From Methanospirillum purgamenti (GTDB lineage Archaea > Halobacteriota > Methanomicrobia > Methanomicrobiales > Methanospirillaceae): DNA of 64,000 bases. The number at the start of each line of letters is the position of its first letter. Positions within the stretch are counted from its first letter, which is position 1. A program made the translations under genes and the position numbers. A model generated the notes under the pieces. That model ran no database searches. It had not been told where the DNA came from and saw nothing but the letters and a program-made list of their open reading frames with translations. The stretch lies in NCBI RefSeq assembly GCF_018502485.1, contig NZ_CP075546.1; one strand, 5' to 3'. This document shows, one piece after another, positions 1-8,260 of the stretch.

Positions 1-1007
1 TCATACAGGGGTTTTGCCGGTATCACGGATGAACCTCTCATATGTATTGTGTTCTCAAGACTGATGATACGATCCCTGATCTTGTCATGATACCAACCCT
101 TCCGGATGAACTGCGGGTAGATACATAACCGCTCCTGTAATGTATATCCCTTTGTCAACGCTGCAAGTTCATCAAATGCCGGCCAGGGATGCTCAGGATT
201 TACATAGTCAATTGTTACTGGAGAGATACCACCAAGATCAGTAACTCCACAAGGAAGAATTTTCTCTGCATCCGCAAGATTAGGAGGAATCTGAATAGCA
301 ATATCCGGAGGAAGAATTTCTTTTGCCATCCGGACGGTCTCTTGCATGTCACGAAGAGATGCTCCAGGAAATGCACTCATCTTTGTACCTGGTTTCGGAC
401 AGAAATTTTGAATTATTATCTCCTGTATATGCCCGTATTTTTTATGTAAATCTGCAATGACCTGCAGGGATTGTCTTCGGTCGGACGGAGTTTCACCGAT
501 TCCAAGTAAAATGCCTGTAGTAAATGGAATTTTTAATCTTCCTGCATCCTCTATCATAGCAATCCGCCGACCGGGCTCTTTTCCCAGACAATTCCTGTGT
601 GCAGGAATATCAGCTGTTGTCTCCAGCATCAGACCCATGCTGGCATTCACATCTGACAGGAACTTCATTTCATCTGCGGTCATAACTCCGGCATTGGTAT
701 GAGGAAGAAGGCCTATTCGGAGTGCCTCTTCTGCCATAGCATGACAATATTCCAGGATTGATGAGTACCCAAATTGTTCCAGGAAGGGCAAAAATCCATC
801 CACTTCTTCAGGGCGTTCCCCAAAGGTAAAAAGTGCCTCGGTGCATCCAGCCTCTGCCCCGCGCCTGAGTATCTGAAGAACTTCGTCAGGAGAGAGAACA
901 CATCCATCGCCGGGTGGGCGCCGGAAGATACAGTACCCACAGGAATTTCTGCAAACAAAAGTTAAAGGCAGAAAAACATTCCGTGAATATGTAATAACCG
1001 ATGACAT
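1..1007 (-). CDS. cofG: FO synthase subunit 1 (CofG), 3' end beyond the window
   Basis: This is a radical SAM enzyme that, with CofH, builds 7,8-didemethyl-8-hydroxy-5-deazariboflavin (FO), the chromophore of coenzyme F420. The frame opens at an ATG at 1007 and stays open for 335 codons to base 1, so the C-terminus lies outside the window. The N-terminus reads MSSVITYSRNVFLPLTFVCR and is followed by the radical-SAM cluster motif CRNSCGYC (CxxxCxxC), then CIFRRPPGDG as in CofG proteins. It diverges from cofC across 99 bp, which puts two F420 genes back to back. The family assignment is strong; only the C-terminal end is unseen. Confidence 0.93.
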   Translation of the reverse strand, partial: MSSVITYSRNVFLPLTFVCRNSCGYCIFRRPPGDGCVLSPDEVLQILRRGAEAGCTEALFTFGERPEEVDGFLPFLEQFGYSSILEYCHAMAEEALRIGLLPHTNAGVMTADEMKFLSDVNASMGLMLETTADIPAHRNCLGKEPGRRIAMIEDAGRLKIPFTTGILLGIGETPSDRRQSLQVIADLHKKYGHIQEIIIQNFCPKPGTKMSAFPGASLRDMQETVRMAKEILPPDIAIQIPPNLADAEKILPCGVTDLGGISPVTIDYVNPEHPWPAFDELAALTKGYTLQERLCIYPQFIRKGWYHDKIRDRIISLENTIHMRGSSVIPAKPLY

Positions 1008-1106
1008 GGTACCTGTCTGATGTGCCGGGGATCCTTATGGTGGTTTTGGGTTTTGATAAGTACTGCGATTCCTTTTTCCATCTCTGATGGCAACCATGTT
1101 TTCAAG

Positions 1107-1748
1107 ATGCGGATACCGGTTGTCATCCCCTACAAACCAATAAATCCAAAGACTCGTCTTTCATGCATTCTAACCGAGAATGAGCGGGAAAGTTTTGCTT
1201 ATGCAATGCTCCGGGATGTCGTTGATGCAGTGAAAAGTGCAGGATGCTCACCTCTTATCCTTGCTACAGCACCAGTTACACTTGATGATGTTCCAGTTCA
1301 AATCCTGGAAGAAGGACTAAACGAAACAATAAATAAGTTCTGCGAGGGAAATGAAGAGCCGATGGCTATTGTTATGGCTGATCTTGCTCTTGCTGACCGG
1401 TCGTCAATTCTCTCTCTTCTCACTTCCGGAGGCGATCTCGCCATTGCTCCAGGACGAGGAGGAGGAACTAACGGAATATATGTCAGATCTGCAACATTAT
1501 TTCAAGCTCAGTACTATGGAATGAGTTATGAAAAACACGTCAGGTATGGGACAGATACCGGACTTATGGTAAAAATAATCGATTCATTCAGATTATACTG
1601 TGACATTGACGAGCAGGATGACCTAATAGAAATCTTCATCCACAATAATGGATATTCACGGGACTGGCTTATCAGACAAGGATTTGAAATTGCAATGAAA
1701 AAGAGCAGAATTGGTGTTAAAAGGCCTGATTGTGAGAGTGATCTTTAA
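1107..1748 (+). CDS. cofC: 2-phospho-L-lactate guanylyltransferase (CofC)
   Basis: CofC activates 2-phospho-L-lactate with GTP to give the lactyl-diphosphoguanosine used to attach the side chain of F420. The 213-residue protein begins MRIPVVIPYKPINPKTRLS, the nucleotidyltransferase N-terminus of the family, followed by the helix LTENERESFAYAMLRDVV. A GRGGGTNG segment near residue 130 fits the CofC nucleotide pocket. The frame is open upstream to a 1020 ATG, but the extra 29 residues look unlike CofC, so the ATG at 1107 is preferred. No clear ribosome-binding site is present, and the gene may be leaderless. It is divergent from cofG. Confidence 0.92.
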   Translation: MRIPVVIPYKPINPKTRLSCILTENERESFAYAMLRDVVDAVKSAGCSPLILATAPVTLDDVPVQILEEGLNETINKFCEGNEEPMAIVMADLALADRSSILSLLTSGGDLAIAPGRGGGTNGIYVRSATLFQAQYYGMSYEKHVRYGTDTGLMVKIIDSFRLYCDIDEQDDLIEIFIHNNGYSRDWLIRQGFEIAMKKSRIGVKRPDCESDL

Positions 1749-2186
1749 TCATTTCAGGTCAGGGAGCATTATCTGAATCTTACTGTTATATGTCATTGGT
1801 ATTTCCATTCCGGCGCATTCAATTATCATCGCTTCAACCAGAATAAATGCCTCTGCTTCTCCACGAAGACATCCCGTAAGAACCTCATCTCTCCTGCCTC
1901 CAGAAATATGCAGATGAATTGCAGGACCATCAGTACCAGTTCTTATAAGTCCGATTCCTATCAGCTCATGAGCAAGGACGACTGATTCTTCATGATAAAT
2001 CGGGGGTAGAATATCAACAGCCGGTCCGGTGACAAGTTGTGCGTTTTTCACTGCACCTATGAAATGAATAACACCAGCTTTGATCTCTTTCTCCTTTACA
2101 AAGGTATTGATGGTCTTTATTGGATCTTCACCATGCTCAATATGGAGGTAAAAAATTCGTCCACATGTTCCGGAGGTATATTTCAT
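1749..2186 (-). CDS. PCC/DUF296 domain protein
   Basis: A 145-residue protein that is a single PCC (DUF296) domain, the small trimeric fold found alone in archaea and bacteria and fused to AT-hooks in plants. Typical features are the opening GRIFYLHIEHGEDP, a later IHFIGAVKNAQL and the conserved histidine segment AIHLHISGGRRDE near residue 90. The family has no settled biochemical role in prokaryotes; DNA binding or a metal-dependent function are guesses. It is convergent with cofC with no gap: its stop codon abuts the cofC stop codon. Confidence 0.8.
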   Translation of the reverse strand: MKYTSGTCGRIFYLHIEHGEDPIKTINTFVKEKEIKAGVIHFIGAVKNAQLVTGPAVDILPPIYHEESVVLAHELIGIGLIRTGTDGPAIHLHISGGRRDEVLTGCLRGEAEAFILVEAMIIECAGMEIPMTYNSKIQIMLPDLK

Positions 2187-2238
2187 GGAATATTGTTAGT
2201 AGTCAGATAATTTCAGATCATTGGTTTATTCATTCGTA

Positions 2239-2961
2239 TTAGACTTGGGCATGCTCCTCATCATCTTGGTACTCACGGCGGGTATAGGAATACTTATCAG
2301 ATATTCCTCCCTGGAGGACTATGTAATACCATTCATATATGGTATTCCAGAATCCAAACTCATGATACCTTCTGAAATCAAAACCAACCTTCATTTCCGG
2401 AGCGAATTGAACCTTCCCCATCTTTCGCATCCGGACTGCAATCTCAAGATCATCTCCTGCATCCATAATCCGGTACATCCCGGCTTTCAGAAGAGCATCC
2501 TTTCGAAATGCAGTATTACATCCAAGTGTGTAATAATAAAGTCGTGAATGGGCACCGAATTTAATGAGGCCATTGAATAACAGGGAATACCGCCGGTTTA
2601 CATCATTCCGTTCAATCGGTGTCACCGGTCCAAAGGAGAGGACAACATCTGGATCAGAAAATGAATCAATTGCCTGTTCAATCCAATTTGGTGCAACAAT
2701 ACTATCTGCATCGGTTGTTGCAACCAGCCCATGACGTGAGCGTAGAAAACCATCATTTCTCGCTCCGGCCACGCGTTCAGACTCCTGAACAAAGACGAGG
2801 TCTGCATAATCCTGAGCGATTTGACAAGTTTTGTCATGAGAACCACCATCAACAACAATCAGTTCGTACTGATCACGAGGGACGGTCTGGTTTGACAAGG
2901 CAATAAGACTTCGTTCTATTCTTTTTTCTTCATTAAATGCTGGAATAACAACGGATATCAT
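2239..2961 (-). CDS. Family 2 glycosyltransferase
   Basis: A 240-residue GT-A fold glycosyltransferase. It starts with MISVVIPAFNEEKRIERSL, followed by YELIVVDGGSHDKT and the metal-binding acidic motif TTDADS near residue 95. It lacks membrane segments except a possible C-terminal amphipathic stretch, so it probably transfers a sugar to a lipid or protein acceptor at the inner face of the membrane. The acceptor cannot be told from sequence. The flippase-like gene at 3085 is divergently oriented and could belong to the same envelope pathway; this is inference from proximity only. Confidence 0.87.
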   Translation of the reverse strand: MISVVIPAFNEEKRIERSLIALSNQTVPRDQYELIVVDGGSHDKTCQIAQDYADLVFVQESERVAGARNDGFLRSRHGLVATTDADSIVAPNWIEQAIDSFSDPDVVLSFGPVTPIERNDVNRRYSLLFNGLIKFGAHSRLYYYTLGCNTAFRKDALLKAGMYRIMDAGDDLEIAVRMRKMGKVQFAPEMKVGFDFRRYHEFGFWNTIYEWYYIVLQGGISDKYSYTRREYQDDEEHAQV

Positions 2962-3084
2962 GATAATAGATAACTGCCGGGATCTCTGAATAGTACTATA
3001 CCATCTTATACTGCTACCCGCTTACATAGAAGGTTTATTCATGATGGCTCTGGGTATATTATTCCGGATTATCAGGAGACTGAA

Positions 3085-4128
3085 GTGAAACTTTCATCAC
3101 GTGGGCTTTTTGCAATCTCAATGCTATTTAGTTTCTCGGTTATAATTGTGGTATTTGGAGCCACATTTACCGAAGAGACAATTGGATATATCCTCTCCTT
3201 TAACATTCTCTTTCTGATCCTGGCCATAGGATTTCGGATCCTGGCCCTTATCCTCTGGGGTATCCGTATAGTGCTCATGTCGCGGTCACTTGGTTATCAG
3301 GTTGGATTTTTTTATTCTTTGAACATGGTTCTTGCAGGATTATTAGCTGGCACAATAACACCAGGCCAGGCAGGGGGTGAGCCGGTCAGGGTTCATGAAT
3401 TGTACCGGGCAGGAGTGAAAGTGGGAGATGCAACAGCGGTTGTGATTATGGAACGGGTTCTTGATGGAATCATACTGACCGTGATGGGCATTGTCATTAT
3501 GCTGATGACAAAGGAGATCTGGAGCACCTTTAGCACAAGCCTGATCATCCTTATCATCGTCGCCTGGGTGTTTCTTCTGAGTTTTCTTTTTATTCCATTC
3601 CTTGCGATCCGGTACCCTATTAAAATGAAGTGCCTTATACTCCGGCTCATTTCATGGATTACCAATAAACTATCAAAGACCCGTTTTTCTACCTCCCGGA
3701 TATGTGCTTGTGCTGATACAGAAATTGACAATTTTTTTACCTGTTTTAACCGGTTTGCAGGTCCGGCACGGTGGGGTCTCATTGCAGGCGGGGTAGCAAC
3801 CGGATTATTCTGGATTACTGAATTCATTGTTGCATCAGTCATACTGATGGGACTCGGACTTGATCCATCCATCATCCTATCATTCTTATTTCAGATCCTG
3901 ATCGCAATTATTATGATGATTCCAACAACTCCAGGATCATCTGGAATAACGGAATTATCAACATCGTCACTATATGCTCTAATCGTTCCGGCTGCAATGC
4001 TTGGAATATTTGTCCTTTTATGGCGATTTGTTACATTTTACTTAAATATTATTCTCGGAACTATAGCGGGAATGTTTATCGTCCACCGGGAAATTGCAAC
4101 CAGATCAGAAAATCCTGAAAAAGAATAA
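3085..4128 (+). CDS. Flippase-like integral membrane protein (UPF0104 / LPG-synthase TM domain family)
   Basis: A 347-residue polytopic membrane protein with about eight hydrophobic segments. It belongs to the flippase-like domain family related to the membrane half of lysylphosphatidylglycerol synthase (TIGR00374). The family hallmarks GTITPGQAGGEPVRVHEL near residue 95 and a C-terminal TPGSSGITE are present. The start is a GTG at 3085, fixed by the AGGAG at 3074-3078 six bases upstream. In archaea such proteins usually sit beside glycosyltransferases and are thought to move or modify polyprenyl-linked lipids. That fits the divergent glycosyltransferase next door but is not proven. Confidence 0.85.
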   Translation: MKLSSRGLFAISMLFSFSVIIVVFGATFTEETIGYILSFNILFLILAIGFRILALILWGIRIVLMSRSLGYQVGFFYSLNMVLAGLLAGTITPGQAGGEPVRVHELYRAGVKVGDATAVVIMERVLDGIILTVMGIVIMLMTKEIWSTFSTSLIILIIVAWVFLLSFLFIPFLAIRYPIKMKCLILRLISWITNKLSKTRFSTSRICACADTEIDNFFTCFNRFAGPARWGLIAGGVATGLFWITEFIVASVILMGLGLDPSIILSFLFQILIAIIMMIPTTPGSSGITELSTSSLYALIVPAAMLGIFVLLWRFVTFYLNIILGTIAGMFIVHREIATRSENPEKE

Positions 4129-4172
4129 CACACGAGCAGAAACAATTGTAAAAAAAGAGGTGACGATGAGGA

Positions 4173-4889
4173 TTAAATTCGGTTGGTTGCAAGTGCCTGA
4201 CCTGCACAACCTCTTGCAGGGTAGGTTACATGTTCCCACTGATCAAGTACTTCTGATCCTTCAATAAATGCAAGATCATGTTGCTTTGCATAACGAATTG
4301 CATCTTCTTTGGATAAGGCATTCCCGGACTCATCATCAAGCATCTCACATATCGTGATTGTCTGAGGTATACCTGCCATTTCAGCCATAGCAACTGACAA
4401 TTCGGTCTGCCCATGCCTCTGGGAAAGCAAATTTTCTGCTGCAATCAGAATTGGCATATGTCCGGGAGTCCTAAATTGTTCTTTAAAAGAAACCTGCTTT
4501 CCATTTAGAACATTCTGAACTATTTCAGATATGGCGTTGACTGTTTTTGTCCGGTCACGGTCAGTAATGCCAGTAAATGTATCACGGTGATTGACCCAGA
4601 GTGAGAAAGAAGAGTTGTTGGATGGATCATATGGGATATCTCCAAGTTTTTCAACCATGGCACAATTTCGTAACACTTCCCGTGCAAAAGGAAGACCCAA
4701 TTTTTGAGCTGCAAGATAAGGAATTGCTGTACAGATAAGTCCACCTGCTTCATTTCTCATCTGACAAATGTGCCGGGGATTCATCATATCTGAACGCATT
4801 GCTAGGTCTGTTTCACGTTCACGGTCATCAAAATCATACAGCAGGACCATCTCACCCTGCCTCAGTGCGGTAAATGCGTCTTTTGTCAT
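4173..4889 (-). CDS. ribB: 3,4-dihydroxy-2-butanone 4-phosphate synthase
   Basis: RibB converts ribulose 5-phosphate to 3,4-dihydroxy-2-butanone 4-phosphate, one of the two precursors of the riboflavin ring. The 238-residue protein carries the acidic metal site as DFDDRERETDL near residues 20-30, MRNEAGGLIC, and the late GQTELSVAMAEMAG block. There is no GTP cyclohydrolase II fusion, as expected for an archaeal enzyme. Its ATG overlaps the stop of the upstream riboflavin kinase gene by four bases (ATGA), so the two are translationally coupled. The pathway also feeds FO synthesis, linking it to cofG/cofC at the left edge. Confidence 0.93.
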   Translation of the reverse strand: MTKDAFTALRQGEMVLLYDFDDRERETDLAMRSDMMNPRHICQMRNEAGGLICTAIPYLAAQKLGLPFAREVLRNCAMVEKLGDIPYDPSNNSSFSLWVNHRDTFTGITDRDRTKTVNAISEIVQNVLNGKQVSFKEQFRTPGHMPILIAAENLLSQRHGQTELSVAMAEMAGIPQTITICEMLDDESGNALSKEDAIRYAKQHDLAFIEGSEVLDQWEHVTYPARGCAGQALATNRI

Positions 4890-5551
4890 AATGTCACCTC
4901 TATTGCTATTTCATCGCCATCTTTGAGAGAAAACTTTTTTCGAAGTCCTTCAGGAGCGACAATTTCGATAAGTTCTTCAGGATAATGAGTCCGGCCAGGA
5001 ATGATGATTCCACAGGGAACCTCGCTGATAAAACAAGGCAGACACCGTACATCACCAAAGGTCCGGCCTTCAGATTCAAATCCCTGTACAACCTTCCAGT
5101 CTGCACTTGAAAGACGCTTTCTCTGCCGGGCTGCACCTGGGAGAAGTCGGATATTCAGTGTTCCGGGAAATGGTGTAAATCCAAGCAGATCCTGAAACTG
5201 ATCGGCATATGGACGAAGACTCATATAGTAGGCACCTTCACCAAGTCCTGACTGAACTGTACCACCAAGCATCAGGGTTTTTTCCTGGCGTCCGAATAAC
5301 CGGTAATAGTCACAATATTCTTGCCTGAGAGCATCCTCCCCGTCATGGGTGATGGTCACCTGTTGTCCGTCGGTCCCAAGCACCCGGCTGATAAACTGTT
5401 GCTGTTCAAGCGAGCGCAACCTTCTCGATGCTGTCTGAGGACTAAATCCCAGTTCTGAACCAAGACTAATCGTTTTTAAAAAAACCGGAGTATTCAGACC
5501 GCCCATAAGAGCAATCCGTTTGAGACATTCCAGATCCTCCGGGGTAACCAT
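4886..5551 (-). CDS. ribK: CTP-dependent riboflavin kinase with N-terminal winged helix
   Basis: Archaeal RibK phosphorylates riboflavin to FMN using CTP. The protein has an N-terminal winged HTH (residues about 1-85, with the recognition region LGFSPQTASRRLRSLEQ) that resembles the self-regulating forms of this enzyme. The kinase barrel follows, with LGGTVQSGLGEGAYYMS and FPGTLNIRLLP. The frame extends to 5662, but family proteins begin near MVTPEDLECLKRIAL, so the ATG at 5551 is chosen, giving 221 residues. The HTH makes it a candidate repressor of its own operon. It overlaps ribB by four bases. Confidence 0.9.
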   Translation of the reverse strand: MVTPEDLECLKRIALMGGLNTPVFLKTISLGSELGFSPQTASRRLRSLEQQQFISRVLGTDGQQVTITHDGEDALRQEYCDYYRLFGRQEKTLMLGGTVQSGLGEGAYYMSLRPYADQFQDLLGFTPFPGTLNIRLLPGAARQRKRLSSADWKVVQGFESEGRTFGDVRCLPCFISEVPCGIIIPGRTHYPEELIEIVAPEGLRKKFSLKDGDEIAIEVTL

Positions 5552-5729
5552 GATATCATATGTGAGATGGATCCTATTAATGTGTTTCCATATATGGAGA
5601 TCATGCCAGGAGTGATATGGACGATCAATACAATTCATCACCTCGTCTTCATCTTTCATCATGAGAAAAACATGAACGATCAGAGATCTCTCTCTGGTAT
5701 TCAGAATTATTTATTTTAAAGCAAATTAT

Positions 5730-5737
5730 TTTATATC
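5730..5737 (+). promoter_or_regulatory. TATA box of the rubredoxin gene, probably leaderless
   Basis: The sequence TTTATATC lies about 21-28 bases before the rubredoxin ATG at 5758. That is the spacing between an archaeal TATA box and the transcription start, and there is no Shine-Dalgarno motif between them. The transcript is therefore likely to begin at or next to the start codon. Confidence 0.45.
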
Positions 5738-5757
5738 AAAGCAATCCACATCACCAT

Positions 5758-5922
5758 ATGTCCAAATGGTACTGCCCCCGTTGTGGATTTATGTATAATG
5801 AAGCGGTCGGAGATGAAAATCTAAAAATTCCTCCAAAAACTCTATTTTCATCATTTGATTCATCCTGGGTTTGCCCACGTTGCCAGACTCCGAAAGAATT
5901 ATTTGTTGAAGTGATGGCTTAA
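5758..5922 (+). CDS. Rubredoxin
   Basis: A 54-residue small iron protein. It has the two rubredoxin knuckles CPRCG (C6, C9) and CPRCQ (C39, C42), an aromatic-rich N-terminus (MSKWYC), the MYNEAVGD turn and the tryptophan W37 before the second knuckle. These would hold one Fe(Cys)4 centre for one-electron transfer in the cytoplasm, typically to oxygen- or superoxide-reducing enzymes in methanogens. The stretch between the knuckles is of normal length but lacks the usual LPDDW wording. It stands alone, divergent from ribK-ribB. Confidence 0.82.
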   Translation: MSKWYCPRCGFMYNEAVGDENLKIPPKTLFSSFDSSWVCPRCQTPKELFVEVMA

Positions 5923-6079
5923 ATCCCTATTACCTACTCTTTACATAGAAAATATTTCATCGAAAAATCCATCTGTTCTTTTCTTCACCGAATGACTAGT
6001 GAGCTTAATCATAATGAGTGAAACATATGGTACATAGATTTCTTTGTCAGATGATCTGCATCTCATAACCGGAGAAAAA

Positions 6080-6370
6080 ATGGAAAGAACCTGTAATAGA
6101 TGTGGGACCTGTTGTAGTTACATGGCCGATGTATTTGGTATCATGGAACAGACCGGCCCATTTGATTACCGGATACAATATCTGATAACAGGAGTTCAGC
6201 AGATTGTAACGATCGACCCGGACAAAAAAGAAATATTCTCGAGTAACACCATCCACGACAAACGCCCGCTTGCATGCCCGTTTCTCAGGTTTGATACAGA
6301 AGGACTGGCAATGTGCACCGTACATGAAACAAGGCCGGACCTCTGTCGGATGTACTTTTGTGGACGATAA
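6080..6370 (+). CDS. YkgJ-family cysteine-cluster protein
   Basis: A 96-residue protein of the YkgJ (CxxCxxCC) family. It has CNRCGTCC at residues 5-12, a central LACPFLRFD, an MCTVH stretch and a C-terminal LCRMYFCGR. The cysteine pattern is believed to hold zinc or an iron-sulfur cluster; the family function is unknown. The start is the ATG at 6080, chosen because GGAG at 6071-6074 precedes it with normal spacing. An upstream TTG at 6044 in frame is less likely. It is followed by the ABC exporter genes on the same strand after 114 bp. Confidence 0.8.
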   Translation: MERTCNRCGTCCSYMADVFGIMEQTGPFDYRIQYLITGVQQIVTIDPDKKEIFSSNTIHDKRPLACPFLRFDTEGLAMCTVHETRPDLCRMYFCGR

Positions 6371-6484
6371 AATAGTTCATTTTTTCCAATTATGCAAAGT
6401 TGGTGATACTTACACCCTATCATGGAATAAATCGTTACCATTAAACACATATTGAACATATCTCCATTCATTCCGGGTGATGCT

Positions 6485-8260
6485 ATGAAGAGGTCTAATT
6501 ATAAGCGATTATTTAAATTATTTTATGGATATCGGCGCTGGTTTCTTCTTTCAATTATCCTCAATATATTTTTTGCTGCTGGAGCACTAGCGATACCGGC
6601 ATTAAGTGCTGCATTAATTGATTACGGAATTCTTAAAGGTAATTTTGGGCATGTTCTGGATATCGGATTTCTCATGCTTATTGCAGCAGTCATTGCAGGA
6701 ATCTGCCAGATTGCAAATGCAGCAATTGCAGTCTGGGCCTCTGAATACTGTACCCATGTTCTTCGAAAAAAAACGTTTGAAAAAATCCAGACACTCTCTT
6801 TTGGAAATATTGACCGATTCAGATCCAGTGATCTTTTAGTCAGGCTGACAACTGACATCATGAATGTCAAAACCGCTGTTATGCAGACAATCATGAACCT
6901 GATGCAGGCACCACTTCTTCTTATTGGTGCGATTATTATTCTCCATTTTACTGCTCAAAGTCTCATGTGGATTATTGTATCACTTCTGATAATTTTCACC
7001 ATAAGCCTCATCATTTATTTTGTCATTGTTGAACCAGCCTTTAGTCGGAAACAAAAGAAAATTGACGGAGTAAATAAGGCACTTCGAGAAACTCTGACTG
7101 GAATCAGGGTAGTCAAGGCGTTTGTAAGACAGCAATATGAAATCGATAAGTATCAGGGTGCTATAAACGAATTAAAAATCGCTGCTCTTCGCCCACAACA
7201 TGTTATGGCATACCTCATGCCCACCGTTATCGCAATTTCATTTCTAGGTTTTGGGGCGGTGTATTATTTCGGTGGGGTGAATGTCCTGTCTGGAGAAGGG
7301 CTGCTCATTGGGAATGTAACATCAGCAGTTCAGTACATCCTCATCCTGATGATGCCGCTTATGATCATTGCAATTGTACTCCCATTCATAACCCAGGCAA
7401 ATGCCTCGCTAACCCGGATATTTGAGATTATGGATGCAATACCGGAAATATCTGATCCAATCAACCCAATCCAGGTAAATCCGGACACGGTGAAAGGAAG
7501 AGTCATATTTGAACACGTGGATTTTGCATACCGGAATGAAAATGGAGAACCAGAAGGCGAAGTCCTCAAAGACATAAATCTTATTGCAGAACCTGGAGAA
7601 ACTATCGGATTTCTTGGATCCACAGGGTGCGGAAAATCCTCTCTAATCTCACTCATTCCCCGGTTTTACGATGTAACAAGAGGAAAAGTGACCATAGACG
7701 GTGTGGATGTCAGGGACATGAAACAAAGTACACTCCGTTCAATCATCGGAATCTGTCTGCAGGAACCAGTACTCTTTTCCGGTAATATCCGGGATGCCAT
7801 AACATTCGGAAGGTCTGACATGACCGATGATGAGATGATTGTTGCATCCAAAGCTGCAGATGTTGACGGATTTGTTAAGAACATCCCTGAAACATATGAT
7901 GGAAAAGTTGCCAGAAGAGGGGCCAACTTCTCCGGAGGACAACGACAAAGACTTTCAATCGCACGAGCTCTTGCAACAAAGCCCAGGATCCTCATTCTGG
8001 ATGATAGTACCAGTGCCTGTGATGTAGCAACTGAAGCACGAATTCAGGATGCCATCACAGATATGATGAAAAACGTCACGAAATTCATTGTTGCACAACG
8101 GATAAGTTCTGTTATCACTGCAGATAGGATTGTTCTGATGGAACACGGGAGAATTGTTGCAAGTGGAACCCATACAGAGCTGCTTGCAGAAAATGCTCTT
8201 TACCAGGAGATCTATGAATCACAACTTGGCAGTGGTCTTCATCCAGGAGGAGCATCATGA
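6485..8260 (+). CDS. ABC exporter half-transporter, subunit with degenerate ATP site
   Basis: A 591-residue half-transporter with six membrane segments (residues about 15-310) and a nucleotide-binding domain. Walker A is GSTGCGKSS (about 376-384), the signature is FSGGQ (about 482) and Walker B is ILILDDSTSA (about 500-509). The catalytic glutamate after Walker B is aspartate, and the switch histidine is glutamine (FIVAQRISS, about 533). This is the pattern of the inactive-site subunit of heterodimeric exporters such as TM287/288 or LmrCD. The start at 6485 follows GGGTGA at 6475-6480; an upstream in-frame TTG at 6452 is less likely. It overlaps its partner gene by four bases. Substrate unknown. 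Confidence 0.9.
   Translation: MKRSNYKRLFKLFYGYRRWFLLSIILNIFFAAGALAIPALSAALIDYGILKGNFGHVLDIGFLMLIAAVIAGICQIANAAIAVWASEYCTHVLRKKTFEKIQTLSFGNIDRFRSSDLLVRLTTDIMNVKTAVMQTIMNLMQAPLLLIGAIIILHFTAQSLMWIIVSLLIIFTISLIIYFVIVEPAFSRKQKKIDGVNKALRETLTGIRVVKAFVRQQYEIDKYQGAINELKIAALRPQHVMAYLMPTVIAISFLGFGAVYYFGGVNVLSGEGLLIGNVTSAVQYILILMMPLMIIAIVLPFITQANASLTRIFEIMDAIPEISDPINPIQVNPDTVKGRVIFEHVDFAYRNENGEPEGEVLKDINLIAEPGETIGFLGSTGCGKSSLISLIPRFYDVTRGKVTIDGVDVRDMKQSTLRSIIGICLQEPVLFSGNIRDAITFGRSDMTDDEMIVASKAADVDGFVKNIPETYDGKVARRGANFSGGQRQRLSIARALATKPRILILDDSTSACDVATEARIQDAITDMMKNVTKFIVAQRISSVITADRIVLMEHGRIVASGTHTELLAENALYQEIYESQLGSGLHPGGAS

Noticed and set aside
713..958. A minus-strand 81-codon frame and similar plus-strand frames at 189-702.
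   Set aside because: They are out-of-frame shadows of cofG, whose true frame is open from 1007 to the window edge.
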